From contig CAJNOQ010000056.1 of NCBI GenBank assembly GCA_905250885.1, positions 23,328 through 87,327 on the forward strand: a stretch of DNA of 64,000 bases, in the 5' to 3' direction. Below, in pieces: positions 23,453 through 35,100 of this stretch; position 1 is the stretch's first letter; every line of letters begins with the position of its first letter. A program made the translations under genes and the position numbers. The stretch comes from Didymodactylos carnosus. Its lineage: Eukaryota; Rotifera; Eurotatoria; Philodinida; Philodinidae. The notes beneath the pieces are model-generated. The model was not told where the DNA came from, searched no databases, and saw nothing but the letters and a program-made list of their open reading frames with translations.

Positions 23453-24101
23453 TTAAACATGTTGAAATGGATTCATTAAACTTTGTAAAAATGGATCATT
23501 TTTCAATCCTTGAATAAATTCTTCCTTGGATATTCGTTCATCAGAGTTTGAATCGAGATTTTTCATTATATTATCAGCACATTGTTCATAGGAATATTTC
23601 TCTGGTGCATCAGACATTCCCAATAATTCAAACATTGAACGTAAAACCAATATAATTTCAGCACGATCAATTGAACTATTTTTATCTATATCGTAGACAT
23701 TAAATGCATAACGAAGTTTTTGTTCGAGTGGTGCTTCAGTTGTTGAAATATAAGCTATTAAAAACTAGTAGTAAGAAAAATAGAAAATAGGTAAAAATGA
23801 TACAAGATTCACACAATTAACTTACTTCTGTAAAGCTGATACCATGATCACCGTCCAAATCAAATGCACGAAATACACACTCACTTAGTCGATCCACATT
23901 TTCTTGAGGACGAAGTTCTTTGTAAAATTTACAAAATTGTTCTTTATTCATTGTTTTTAAATTTCCAGTACATTGTTGTGTAAAACGTTCATGCCAAGCA
24001 AGAATATCATCACGTTTCAACTTGGTATATCTTGATAATACCTCATAGGTATTCTCATCTAATACAGCAAGATCATCACTTTTAGATTGGCCGACACCCA
24101 T
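23453..24101 (-). CDS. Neuronal calcium sensor family protein 1
   Basis: Two exons, 24101-23826 and 23764-23453, giving 195 residues. MGVGQSK at the start is a likely N-myristoylation signal. EF-hand 1 is degenerate, as in the whole NCS family. EF-hand 2 (residues 81-92, DLDGDHGISFTE), EF-hand 3 (117-128, DIDKNSSIDRAE) and EF-hand 4 (163-174, DSNSDERISKEE) keep the acidic ligands and the final Glu, though hand 3 has Ser in place of the central Gly. Length and layout match recoverin/hippocalcin/NCS-1 proteins, which move to membranes on binding calcium and regulate receptors, channels or kinases. The C-terminal tail (FLQSLMNPFQHV) is unlike the standard subfamilies, so no subfamily is assigned. 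The single 61-bp intron falls right after the EF-hand 2 loop. Confidence 0.9.
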
Positions 24102-25207
24102 TTGCTAGAATGAAATATAAAAATAGAAATGATTCTTATACTCAATTAAATTTGATTTTGAAAAAGATTACACACATCATACATTGTTTTTGTCTGTCTA
24201 AAATCAATTTAATCTTAGCACAAGTTTCAATTATATATATCAACATTCTGTTAGCGTGAGAATATAAAGATTTGAAAACATTTCTTTTTATTATTGCATG
24301 ACAATTTGAAAAACAGAGAATTCTCTCACTCTCTTTATATGTCGACAATAGGTGTTAGTAATCGTGTCCAGATATATGTCTCAACTGTAAAAAAACAACT
24401 ATACTGAGTAAAAAGATTCTAAAAAACTTTTGTATTCTTACCTTCATGTACATTTAACGTTACCGATCTTTTTAAGTATTTAATGTCAATAGAATATTTT
24501 CTATGTGGTTATATGATATTTAAATATTATCCTAAAATTTTTTGCTACATATTTCAAATATCATATCTACAATCTGTAAAACGCTTTTATAAAGAAGACT
24601 TCCTTCTCAATCAAATTCAATATTAAAAGATAGATTTAAATTGTTCAAGATCAGAGACGAGAATGAGCAGTTTTTATGGATATTTGCTTTAAATTTAATA
24701 AACAATAATAAAAAAATTATCGTTTATGTCACTTACTTTCAATTAGAATGATATAGTCAAATCGATAATCTCATCTATTAAATGGTTTTTCGCATGTTAT
24801 ATTTTCTATATGTTGTGCTTATGACACTCATAATGAATAATTTTTTCGAAATGTGGAGAACCAAAAAAAAAAACACACACATAAGAAAAACAGAAAGACT
24901 ATATTCTCAAGAATCAGCATTTATTATCAGTTTAATTCAGGGATATACTATCAAATAGAGAAAAGTGATAAAAAAAAGAATTTTTTTTTTCCCTTTTCCT
25001 TTTTGGCTATTTGCTTGTTAGTCAAATAAGTATTAATTATTCAGAAAGTATCAGGAATAAGAATCAACATATAACGTAGCTGAATACAACCATGTATCTA
25101 TCCTTTCGCATGATAAACTATAGTTACAATTAAATCTATTGAAAAATAGATTGCACACATGAATTGAGCTTTGAACGTTGAGAAAAACAAATCACATTCA
25201 TCAGATT
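24102..25207. other. Upstream region of calcium sensor gene 1
   Basis: Promoter side of the minus-strand calcium sensor gene. AT-rich, with short A and T runs. The 24142-24348 frame is not supported. Confidence 0.4.
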
Positions 25208-26108
25208 CGGACGTCCCAGAATAAATTACACTAAAATCTTGGTGCATTTTTCTCTTATTTTCTATTCATAAAAAAAGAGTTTCTTTATATACTAATTGAT
25301 AGACAATTTAATTCTCTACAAGATTGTATATTTATTTTTAAGATTCATCGTTGATGCAGTAACTCTAACAAGAAATGCTTCACATTTTTTAATTACACCA
25401 CGCAGTTTTAAAGTACAAACTGCTCTCTTTTTTTTAATTGTTTATAATGAGTACTAAAAAATTTGAAAACATTTTATTATCGTCAAATGGTAATAAATTT
25501 TATGCTTTACAAAAAACGTTTACTTGAAGTTAATTTATTTCAATTGCTAGTAGCTTTAATACATAAACTTCCAAGTCCAATGAAGTTTTTTGTACTAAAA
25601 AAGCGTTTTGGCTATTCAAGTATAAAATCCAAAGTTCAAATCATTAGTTTAAAGACCAAAAAATGTAGAATTTCGCACGCTGTTAGACTGTGTAACTCAC
25701 AAATAAACCTGCTACTTTTTTTCCGTAAAAAGTTAGAAAATACTGGATGTTGCTAAGATAGTCGAAAAATAGAAGAAAATGACCTTTTACAAAGACTCTT
25801 TCTCCGATTTTATTTAAAAAATCATTATTTCTCATTAAAAAATCCATCATATTATAGAAAATTTCTTGCTGAATTTTTCAGTATACCTTGTTTTGTTGGA
25901 TAAGTGATTTTTTAGCGAGGTTAAAAATTTGAAGCTTTTCTTGTTAGAGTTATTGTGCCAAACATCAAAGATAAATCTTAAAAATAAATATACACTTTTG
26001 TAGAGAATTGAATTGTCTATCGTATAGTATATAAAGGAATTCTATTTTATGAATAGGAAATAAGAGAAAAATGCATCAAGACTTAGTGCAATCTATTCTC
26101 GGACACCC
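25208..26108. repeat. Inverted-repeat element, about 170-bp arms
   Basis: Left arm about 25208-25390 and right arm about 25920-26108 are inverted copies. They share TTTCTCTTATTT, CTATTCATAAAA, TTTATATACTA, GATAGACAATT and TAACTCTAACAAGAAA in the same order. The outer ends read GGACGTCCC-like and, inverted, GGGTGTCCG. The 530-bp middle contains a 97-codon plus-strand frame (25463-25756) with no transposase motif. Probably a non-autonomous DNA transposon. Confidence 0.75.
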
Positions 26109-27512
26109 ATTAACAAACTAAAATATATAATCCAACATTTCCTCATTACCCATTCTATTTCCTTGACTTAGTTGCCTTCAAATTTGTTGCACTATTCACA
26201 CGGGATAATTTTCTAGGAGTGATTACAATTTTCTTTAGCGTCTTCTTCTTCTTCTTCTTCGTACTATAATTGGTTTACATGTAGTAAAAACGAAGAAGAA
26301 AAAAATTATCAACTAGTTGAGTACACTTAGAACTGATGAGATGAGAAATACACGATGTTTCTATTGGATTTAATCTTGCATGGAGAAAACAAACATTTAT
26401 AGAAAAAGATGTAATGAGACAAATAATTAAAGGAGAAGAATCTACCAAAAACTCAGCAAAAGGTATCGAAAAATATCGACAAAAATAGGATGAGATTACC
26501 GAACACTAAGCTTCATTTTACCTTGAGCTGAGCAAGACATGAAACAAAAGCTAAAAAATAATTAAACAAGAAAAAGTATATTTTCTCGATTGAAATTCGC
26601 GTCCCTCTTCTCATGCGACACTAGAATGCAAATGTAATTTATTTAATATAATTTTAATTTTAATCAACTAATAGATTTTTAATTATTAATTACTTCAACA
26701 CATCATGTGTTCCAATGGAACAGGAGTTTACGTATGCAACTTTTTCGGTTATAATAACACTGAAAAGAAATATAAATAACCACAACCCAAAAGGCTTGAA
26801 AAAATTATTGGACTCGAAATGGACTCGAATTAGCCTGCTTCATGACTTGGACTCGGCACCCCCCGAACTCACATAGTCCGGAACACATGCAATGAAAGTG
26901 ATATTTTATATTCTCGGAGCATTTAGGAAATGTATTTTCTTCATCCCATGTTGCTGTATCATCTAGTTATTTCACAATATTAGTGAGTTACTCATGCCAT
27001 TTAGCATTTATCGAAAGTTTTTCACACACGCAAAATCCATTCATTCGGTTAGCTGAGGATTTGAGAGGACTTACTGGCGGTGCTTATTCTTTTGGAAAAC
27101 AAGTAATGTTTTCCTTGCTTAACGTCAGGTAAGTATGTGCATGTTGTAGACCGAACATTTATGTCATAAAATCGCAGGAGTTTATAATCTAGAAACCCAT
27201 TAGTATATTTTTCAAACTGTCCTTGGTCTTCCCATACGAAGATTAATTAGATTTTATGCGCATAGTAGTAGTACTAAGTCTTATGCGTCTATGAAGTGAC
27301 AGATCGATTCTATCGGTCACAGTGTATGGGAACAAACAACCAATCAAGTCAGATACTTCGTATATTCACTTAGAATGAAATCTATTCTGAATTAAACAAG
27401 TAAGCAGGTTTAATTTCTGATCCTCTCTAAACTATACCCGTTTTAAAGGTTAATAGACATGCTGAGATAATTATTATTTAGAATTAAAAATGTACTATGA
27501 CAATATTCATAA
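26109..27512. other. Spacer before the unrecognised two-exon gene
   Basis: 1.4 kb without a supported gene. Contains a CTT microsatellite (26241-26260) and a short GGACTCGAA repeat near 26812-26830. Confidence 0.4.
26241..26260. repeat. CTT microsatellite
   Basis: About six to seven tandem TCT/CTT triplets. Confidence 0.8.
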
Positions 27513-28192
27513 TTAATTAGATTGCTCTCTCAGTTTTTGTCTAATATTCTCTGTTACCCCAAGTAATTCTAAATCATCCATATTTAATTTGGCTCCTTTA
27601 TTTTTAATACAATCAATAATTTGTTCATAATTTTGGTTCAATGCGGCTTGATGTAACTCTAAATCGCTTGATTGCACATTTAAACGCTTCCCCTCTTCTT
27701 TATGGGTATTTAATGTTGTATGAATAAGACGATTTAACAAATTTTGACGTCTAGCCGGTGATTTTGGATTTTCTAAGGCAAGAAAAAATCCTCCACCTGA
27801 ACGATGCATACGAATAAACTTCATAATCAGCGAATCTATTTCTTCTCCATCGTTTGTTGACCTATAAAACAATGAAAATCAGATACAATTTTTCAAATAA
27901 CCGTTAAATCCTAATATAACCCTGTCATAATCGGATTGTGACTTGCTTTTAGGCTCTAAGTTATTTACTTTGCACAGAGCTTGTCCAAAATATCAAAACA
28001 TTGTACTGGATTTACTGCTTCAAGTCTGGTATTTAAATCATTCAATACATTTTTATGTCCGCTTAAATACTGATCAACAAGATCTTCACAACGCTTCACA
28101 TCTTCTTGATTCATTTTATGCATGCCATGTGCTATACTGCCCGAACAGTATGCACATAAACATTTGTTACCACTACTTGCGTTTTCACACAT
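27513..28192 (-). CDS. Uncharacterised two-exon protein (190 aa)
   Basis: Exons 28192-27969 and 27861-27513 join in phase across a 107-bp intron. The N-terminus is cysteine-rich (CENASSGNKCLCAYC), followed by helical segments (EDVKRCEDLVDQYLSGHK; NVLNDLNTRLEAVNP). A glycine patch (HRSGGGFFLALENP), a basic helix (RRQNLLNRLIHTTLNTH) and a C-terminal helix ending ENIRQKLREQSN complete it. No membrane segment or signal peptide. I do not recognise it. The Cys spacing could bind a metal but is not a named zinc finger. It lies head to head with FAM184, about 960 bp away, so the two may share a promoter region. Confidence 0.6.
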
Positions 28193-29149
28193 AATTTTTG
28201 ACGATGTGTATAAAGTAGACTATCTTCAATAAGAATGCGATTATAAACACAGCAATTATTTTTTTGAAAAATTAATAACTATCTACAGAACGTGATGTAG
28301 AGGTAAGTCTCATATCTTATGCACCTGTATTTGTTCTTATAACTACTGTGTGAAAGAAACAGAAATGAAAAAATGATCACAAAGTGACAATATAGTGATG
28401 CCAAATCTTATAAATCAAGATAACAAAAATGTAATACAGACGTAGATCAAATTAAATTTACAAATTAATTTATTGAAGCTATTTGGAGTCTACATTTGAC
28501 TATGTCGTGTACAACCGATATTTTTATGTATTCAATATGCCAGGTTTAGTTGTAGTACAGTAGTTAAATTTCAGATGACGCAAATAATTTAAATCTGTTA
28601 TTTTTCAACTATCGCTTCAATCTGAGATGTGTACTCCGCACATGATTATTGAAAACAAAAACACAATAATTAATTACTCTAAAGTTTAACAATAATTTCC
28701 GAGTAAAACAAAATTTTTTAGAGTTACTTTAAACTAGGTAAAAAAGAATATTTCCCTTGCTGCAGCTAGTTTCAACCTAGTAAATGTTCTTATTTACCTA
28801 GGTTAAGCTAGCTCCAAAACATTTTGTTTTGCTTGGGTACTGTATGACCTTTTCGACCCTTCAAGCTCTAGATGGCGCTGACATTCTGTCAATCATAAAG
28901 ATTGGTGAACTTATCCCATTTCCTTCTTGTTAATGTATATCGATCTTTGTTAACACGTCTGAAGAAAATTGAAATTCACAAGGTTCCATTTCAATGCCTT
29001 AACGTGTAATCTCAATTAGTTTACAGGGTTACCGTAGAAACTATGCGTAGAAGAACCCGTGTAATGGCTATTGACACACGTTCGGCAATAAGAAATCGTT
29101 TGAATTTCTCTTTACGTTTGAAGTTCTTAATGAACATTTTCCGATAACG
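28193..29149. other. Divergent promoter region with a hairpin element
   Basis: About 960 bp between the start codons of the minus-strand unknown gene and the plus-strand FAM184. Holds the hairpin at 28706-28831. Confidence 0.5.
28706..28831. repeat. Hairpin repeat family B, copy 1
   Basis: AAAACAAAATTTTTTAGAG at the left is mirrored by CTCCAAAACATTTTGTTTT at the right, with inner inverted TAGGTAAA/TTTACCTA. The centre carries CTGCAGCTAGTTTCAACCTAG. The same layout and centre recur at 53373-53512. Confidence 0.75.
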
Positions 29150-32100
29150 ATGGCATCTGCAAAAATGTTTTCAAAAAATATAAATTCGTCGTTTTTTCAG
29201 CAACAGTCAGCACAAGGCCACCACTATACTGATAATAATGCGGCAACAAATGGTCATGGATTGTTATCTGGTGATGATGATACTGTACTTACTCTTGATA
29301 TGCATGTTAAAATGTCGAAAAAAATTGCTCAATTAACCAAGGTATGTGAAACTATTTCAAAATTGAAAAGTCAATGAGACACTTTTGAATGCGTTAACAT
29401 TGTTAATTAGAGAAAATCTTCATTTACTTATAAAGTTTTTTTCTTTGCTTTAACTTTGTTTCATTCAAGCAGTCGATCAAGTCATTTGTTGAACGATTGG
29501 GTTAAAAGAAAATACTGTATCAGACTCGTATGTCTTGATATCAGATCAAATGATAAAAGCTGACTCTCGTTGGTAGATTTTGATATCTGCTTCAGATTAT
29601 TCTTCTGCAGAACATATGAACTATTCTTCCCTTCCGCATTAATACTCTCTCTATAGATCACCTCTGACAACAAGGCTAATCAAAAATCTCTTTCACAAAC
29701 TAAAAGATTTATTAATAAAATAGCTATGAAGCGTTATGTTTTATTATCAATACTTGTGAATGTTACTAGATTGTAGGAAAAGTTCTTTCACGTACTGGTT
29801 TAAAATATGTACGCGCTCGTATATGCTTAAATTTTGAAACTGAACAATAGCTCAAAATAAATGTATCGTTCAACATACTGATGCCACTTAGCCCTAGTAT
29901 AGGGTATGTCGAAATTGCGCTCAATTTCGTAGCGATTTCATAATATTCTTCTAAACCGAGATTTTCGATGTCTTGTGATTCAGTAAACGTAATTGTAAGT
30001 CTTTTCTACAAGAAGATTTTCTGCAAGCTTGTTCTATTTTTTTTTCTCTTCTAAATTACAAGAAAATAAACTGTATGCTCTTTTAGAATCTAGAAGATAC
30101 TGATAGAATGATATTTTGTACTGTTAATGGAGAATTTCTGCGACTGAACGGAAAGTCGGTTGCACTGAGAAACAGTTAAAGTCTTGCTACAGTGTTTAAT
30201 AACTATCATTACGCGTAGAATATGTAATATCGTATATAAAATATTATTATGAAGTTCTATCGAGAGAAATATTTCACATTGGTTATTTTCATTTTAATAT
30301 TTTCAGGTTGAACATTTTATTTATTTTTTGAGATAAGTTCAAGAAAAAATGCACGAAAAACAATTCATAGAAGAGGAGAGAAAAAAACGAAAATCTTAGT
30401 CTGTTCAAAATTATTGTGCACACTGCATAGTAGAAATATTTAGAAAAAAAAATGTACATAGTTTTTTTCTTGTCAAATGAAAAATAGATCTATCTGGCGC
30501 GAGTAATGTTAAACTCTTCTACTTATATTAAACTGCGGCACCCGTTTCATCACTGATATTTATTGTTGTTGTTTGTACACCATCCGTTGTGTTCATACCA
30601 AACGGTTGAGCTGTATTGGGCGCTAGTATTTTTCTCAAAAATTCATCCTTTAAGCATCCTTGAATAAATTCAAGTCGAAGTACAATATCTGAAAGGAGAA
30701 AAAAGAGAAAATATTACATTTAACTTTGAAAAAATTGAGTGGTACCCTAACGTACCAAAGTTATATATATTAAGATAAAAACAAAGTAAAAAATATCTCA
30801 GCTTATAAAAGTTAAGGAAATAAATGTTCAAATCTCAACACGGAAGTTAGATAGTTCCAACAAGAATAGTAAATTTAGAATTGGTAAAAGCGTTTCATTT
30901 GATGTATCACTACCCTAGTCCTAAAAAGAATATGCTTACTCACCATCTTTATTTAACCTTTTCATTATCAATTCCACACGTTTTTCGGGTGCTTTTTCTC
31001 CCCTTCGATCTTCTTCATTAGCTAAATCATACATTGCTTCAATTATTTTAACCATATCTTTACGATTTATTTGTCCATCTTTATTCTGATCTAAAATGAG
31101 AGAATAATTAAATTATTCAACGTGCGTGACTGTTTTGAGCTAGTTAACGAACCGTAGATATCGAATGCCATTCCTAATTTGTCTTTCAATTCACCATGTT
31201 GTGACAGACCAACGGCAGTTCTACAAAGTGATAATACCTGTTTTCTTTATTTCTGTTCCTATCAGGACAAAAAGAAAGTCAACTTACAGAAATTCTGTAA
31301 AGTCAATCCAACCATTCCCATCTGAATCAAACGCTTTGAAAACAAAATTACAATATTTATCAGCTTTTCCTTCCGGATAGAATTTCTGTAATAAAAAGAT
31401 TAGACTGTCATGTAGTAGAAGTGCTAAATAAAAATAGACATACTAACCTTATATACATTCAAAAATTGTTTTTTATCCAATTTACCCGACGGACAATCTT
31501 TTAAGAAGCCCGCATGCCACGCTGAGATTTCTTCAGCAGTATAACGAGTACAGTTCTGTAATCTTTTCAGTTGTTCCTCGGTCAATATTGTCGGATCTTG
31601 TTTACTTTTACCACCTTTAGCTCCCATTTAAGTAGATTTTCGAACGAAGCGTAATATAAATAAATCTAAAAGAAAGATAATTCTTAACTATTTTAAAAAA
31701 CAATACACATCTTTAATCGAAAACGATTTAAGCTATCTTTTGAAAAAAAGCGTAACTTTTAAAAAATTCGAAGCAATTGTATTTTCCGTTCTTTCAGATG
31801 ATATTTTATGACAGTCCTTACAGAATGACAAAAAGTGAGAGACGTTTAAGAATTGAGCACAATTCTTATTGATATAAGCTTTATTTTGTCAGAATACAAG
31901 CGGAAAAATATTCCATTATAGTCTTCTAAATTAAAACTATCGAAAAACACAAAATCAATTTTACGAATAGAGATTCGAACACACAAACTTAGCTTTGCAG
32001 TAAACTGCAATCCTTATTCTCAAACTTATAGTGACTTTTACCTCTAATAATTTGCAATAGAAATATGCTGTCGAGTCTAGATCCGATACGATCCTAAAAT

Positions 32101-35100
32101 AAAGTTTATAATTCAGTTTTTTGAGTAAAAATACAAGTGGGTTACTTTAGTAGCCGCATAGATGCACATTTTTCTGTACGATATAACATTCGTAACAGTA
32201 TATCACATTCCAACATCTTTATCAAAATGTATCACGATATGTTCGTATTATCCTGATCCAACGTGAAATATATTGGCTACAACATTGAAGAGTCCGAAAT
32301 GATTTTTCAAAAGTTAAAAGTTGAGCGAAATCATCAAAAAGTTAGAATAGTTATAAATTGGTGCGACATTTATAAATCGATTTATAACTATTTTAAATTT
32401 TTGATCAAAAGTTAAAATAATTATAAATCACTACTTATAAATCGATTTATAACTCCACCTATTTCGGACGCTACAATAAAAAGCTTTGAATGAAATTTCT
32501 AAATTTTCTTTCGAAAGAGGACATGCGCAATGCCTATATTATGTGACTTTAGATATTATTTAGAACATGGTAAAAAAATGACTTCAGAGATATTTCACCA
32601 AACAAGATTTGTGCTGTGACTTCTTTATCGAGATATATCAGTGATCCATCGATATATTGTGCTATAACAAATATTGAGATGTGAGGAATATTTAAAGCAA
32701 TATATGATGAGTCAGTGATATACACGATTTTCTAAAATTTGCATATCATTGTTAAACCAATTTAGTTTTATGAGCCATTTTGTGCCTTATGGTAACTGTC
32801 ATATAACAAAATGCTTTCTTCATCGATGTGTGTACAACCTGACTTGTTCTACCACGCCATATGTAGAAGAGTAGTGGCAAGTACTTATTGACGGAGACAA
32901 CGAGGCTTTATGTCCCTTCCTCAGATTGACGAGCTTTTAAGAAATACTTAGCAACACTTGTCAAAGACTACTTCTCGCTTGTAAGATTCATCGATTTCCA
33001 GTGTTTTCTCTTAGAAAAACTTGTTTGTATTTCGTACTTTTAAACTGATATGCAGCTTAATCATGCCGTTTCGTTCGAAGGTGGCTACTTTAAATCTGTC
33101 CGATCTTCACCGCTGTTTTTACATCATATCTAAAGGATGTTCTATTTTCTCATGAAGAAACTAAGCATTCTTGACCATAGCTTATCAAGAGTTTTTCTCA
33201 GTCATTTGGCTCTTAGCCAATACGTAAAAAACGCAAAAACATACGACTTACTTCTCTAAAAACTCTATTTTTGCGTTCTTCTACACGTTCTTGTTTTCAT
33301 GTCTCAAATATGTAAAAAAAATGATTTAAATCTAATTAGAAAAATCACAAGTTAACTAACATAGTAGAGATACAGGAGATGCGCATGTGAATGTTAATTA
33401 ACTTTGAGTTTTGTTTAATTCGACATTGTGAATAATAGAAGAAAACAAAAAAATTTAAAAAACTGAAACGCCTTAGGTGACAGTCGAAAAACAAAACAAA
33501 GGGAAATCAAAAATCCTGTTTTGATGCTAGATAGAACTCTACAGGACTAGACTACACCTTGATAAATAATTGATAGAGCACTAACCTGGATAATCAGTAT
33601 GCTAGATTTAAGTGCTAGCAGCTGCATAATTTCCCCGCAACATTTAAAATTAAACCTGTTCGTCTTCACTTGCGCATCAAACCAGACCTTAAGGTTAGAA
33701 CAGATTGGTCAGTGTAGAACTCTGATATAAATAAGCTTCTGAATAGAACCATGTACTAAAAAAATGGCTCTATAGCTATAGTGTGCTTAGTAATTTTCTG
33801 CATTTTCTAGATTATCTCGATACAACTTGATATATGAAATCTTGAAGCGCATCGAGATATAGGTTTTTATTCGACGAAGAGCATGTATATTAGAATATTC
33901 TTTTTTTCATTAGATCCCTTTTCTGTTCATCATAATATTGTCAACTTTTTAGACGTTGACAATATGTTGTTTTTTAGATTATCGTGCGATAACTCTCAAA
34001 AAAAAAAACTCCTCATCACTATAAGAACTCTTTTGTCGTTCACATTTCTACCCCTACATGTTACACTTTGTTAAGAAAAAAAAATATCAATCTTATTAAA
34101 CAAATGACCTTTACAATGATCGATTTGACATGTAGTAACAATTTATTCTTTTGCATTTAGAGTAGAATATCCTTACTGCGACATGTGGCGCTTTTTAGTA
34201 ACCAGAGAATGAAAGATACAAAAAAACATAGTTATGTAAAGGTCATTTCATTTTCATCATTACTGATGTTCAAAAATGCCTCAAGCTTTTTTCTACTATA
34301 ATGACAGTGGTAATAGGAGATTTACAAAAATAAATCTGTATTCAAATGATATACATATATATGTACATTAAAATTTTGATGAAACGAAAAAGAAAAAGCG
34401 AAAAGACATACAATAGAAAAAAAAAGTAAAATTATTATGAAAATGAAAATAACTTACTCTCTCTCTGTGTTTTTTTTAATTTTCTTTTGGAAAAAAGATC
34501 AAGTTTTGATTTAATTTATCTAAACTAGATGTAGATAAAATATATAACCGTACAACAGTAAAAAAATTTTTTTTGCTCTTTTTGCATGAGTGCAAAAATG
34601 TATATTAGAGATATGTGTATAACTGTAGTCAACTTTTAAGATGAAATATCTATAACTACTCGTTGTTTGGTTTTTCTTTTTTTGTTATTCGTTCTTCAGC
34701 TCCTCCCTCTCGCTTATGACACATCTGCACATGTATCCCGTGGATTTTATTTGAGTACAGATGATTACTTTTCTTTTTATTCATTCAGCAACAAAACAGC
34801 GCTCAATTTATAAGATATCAACCGACTTCCATTTGGCACGATGTATTTACGCGCTTTCAATGACGCGTAAAATATATTATTTAACAAAGAGAGAGAAAAA
34901 AAATATATTGAAAAAACCTTGTATGTTGTATCTGTGTGTATGTAGTGGTAAACTTTCACACGTTCATATATCTACTGTACATATACATACATATTATGTG
35001 GTTTTGTCTCAAATTTTCAATTGCATGTTCTTTTTTCTTTATTTGTAACATAATGATATCTGAACATGCATGAAGAAAGAAAGACTAATAGACAACTATG

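Noticed and set aside
25463-25756. 97-codon frame as a transposase
   Set aside because: Sits between the arms of an inverted-repeat element but has no DDE/D-like motif or similarity I can recognise.
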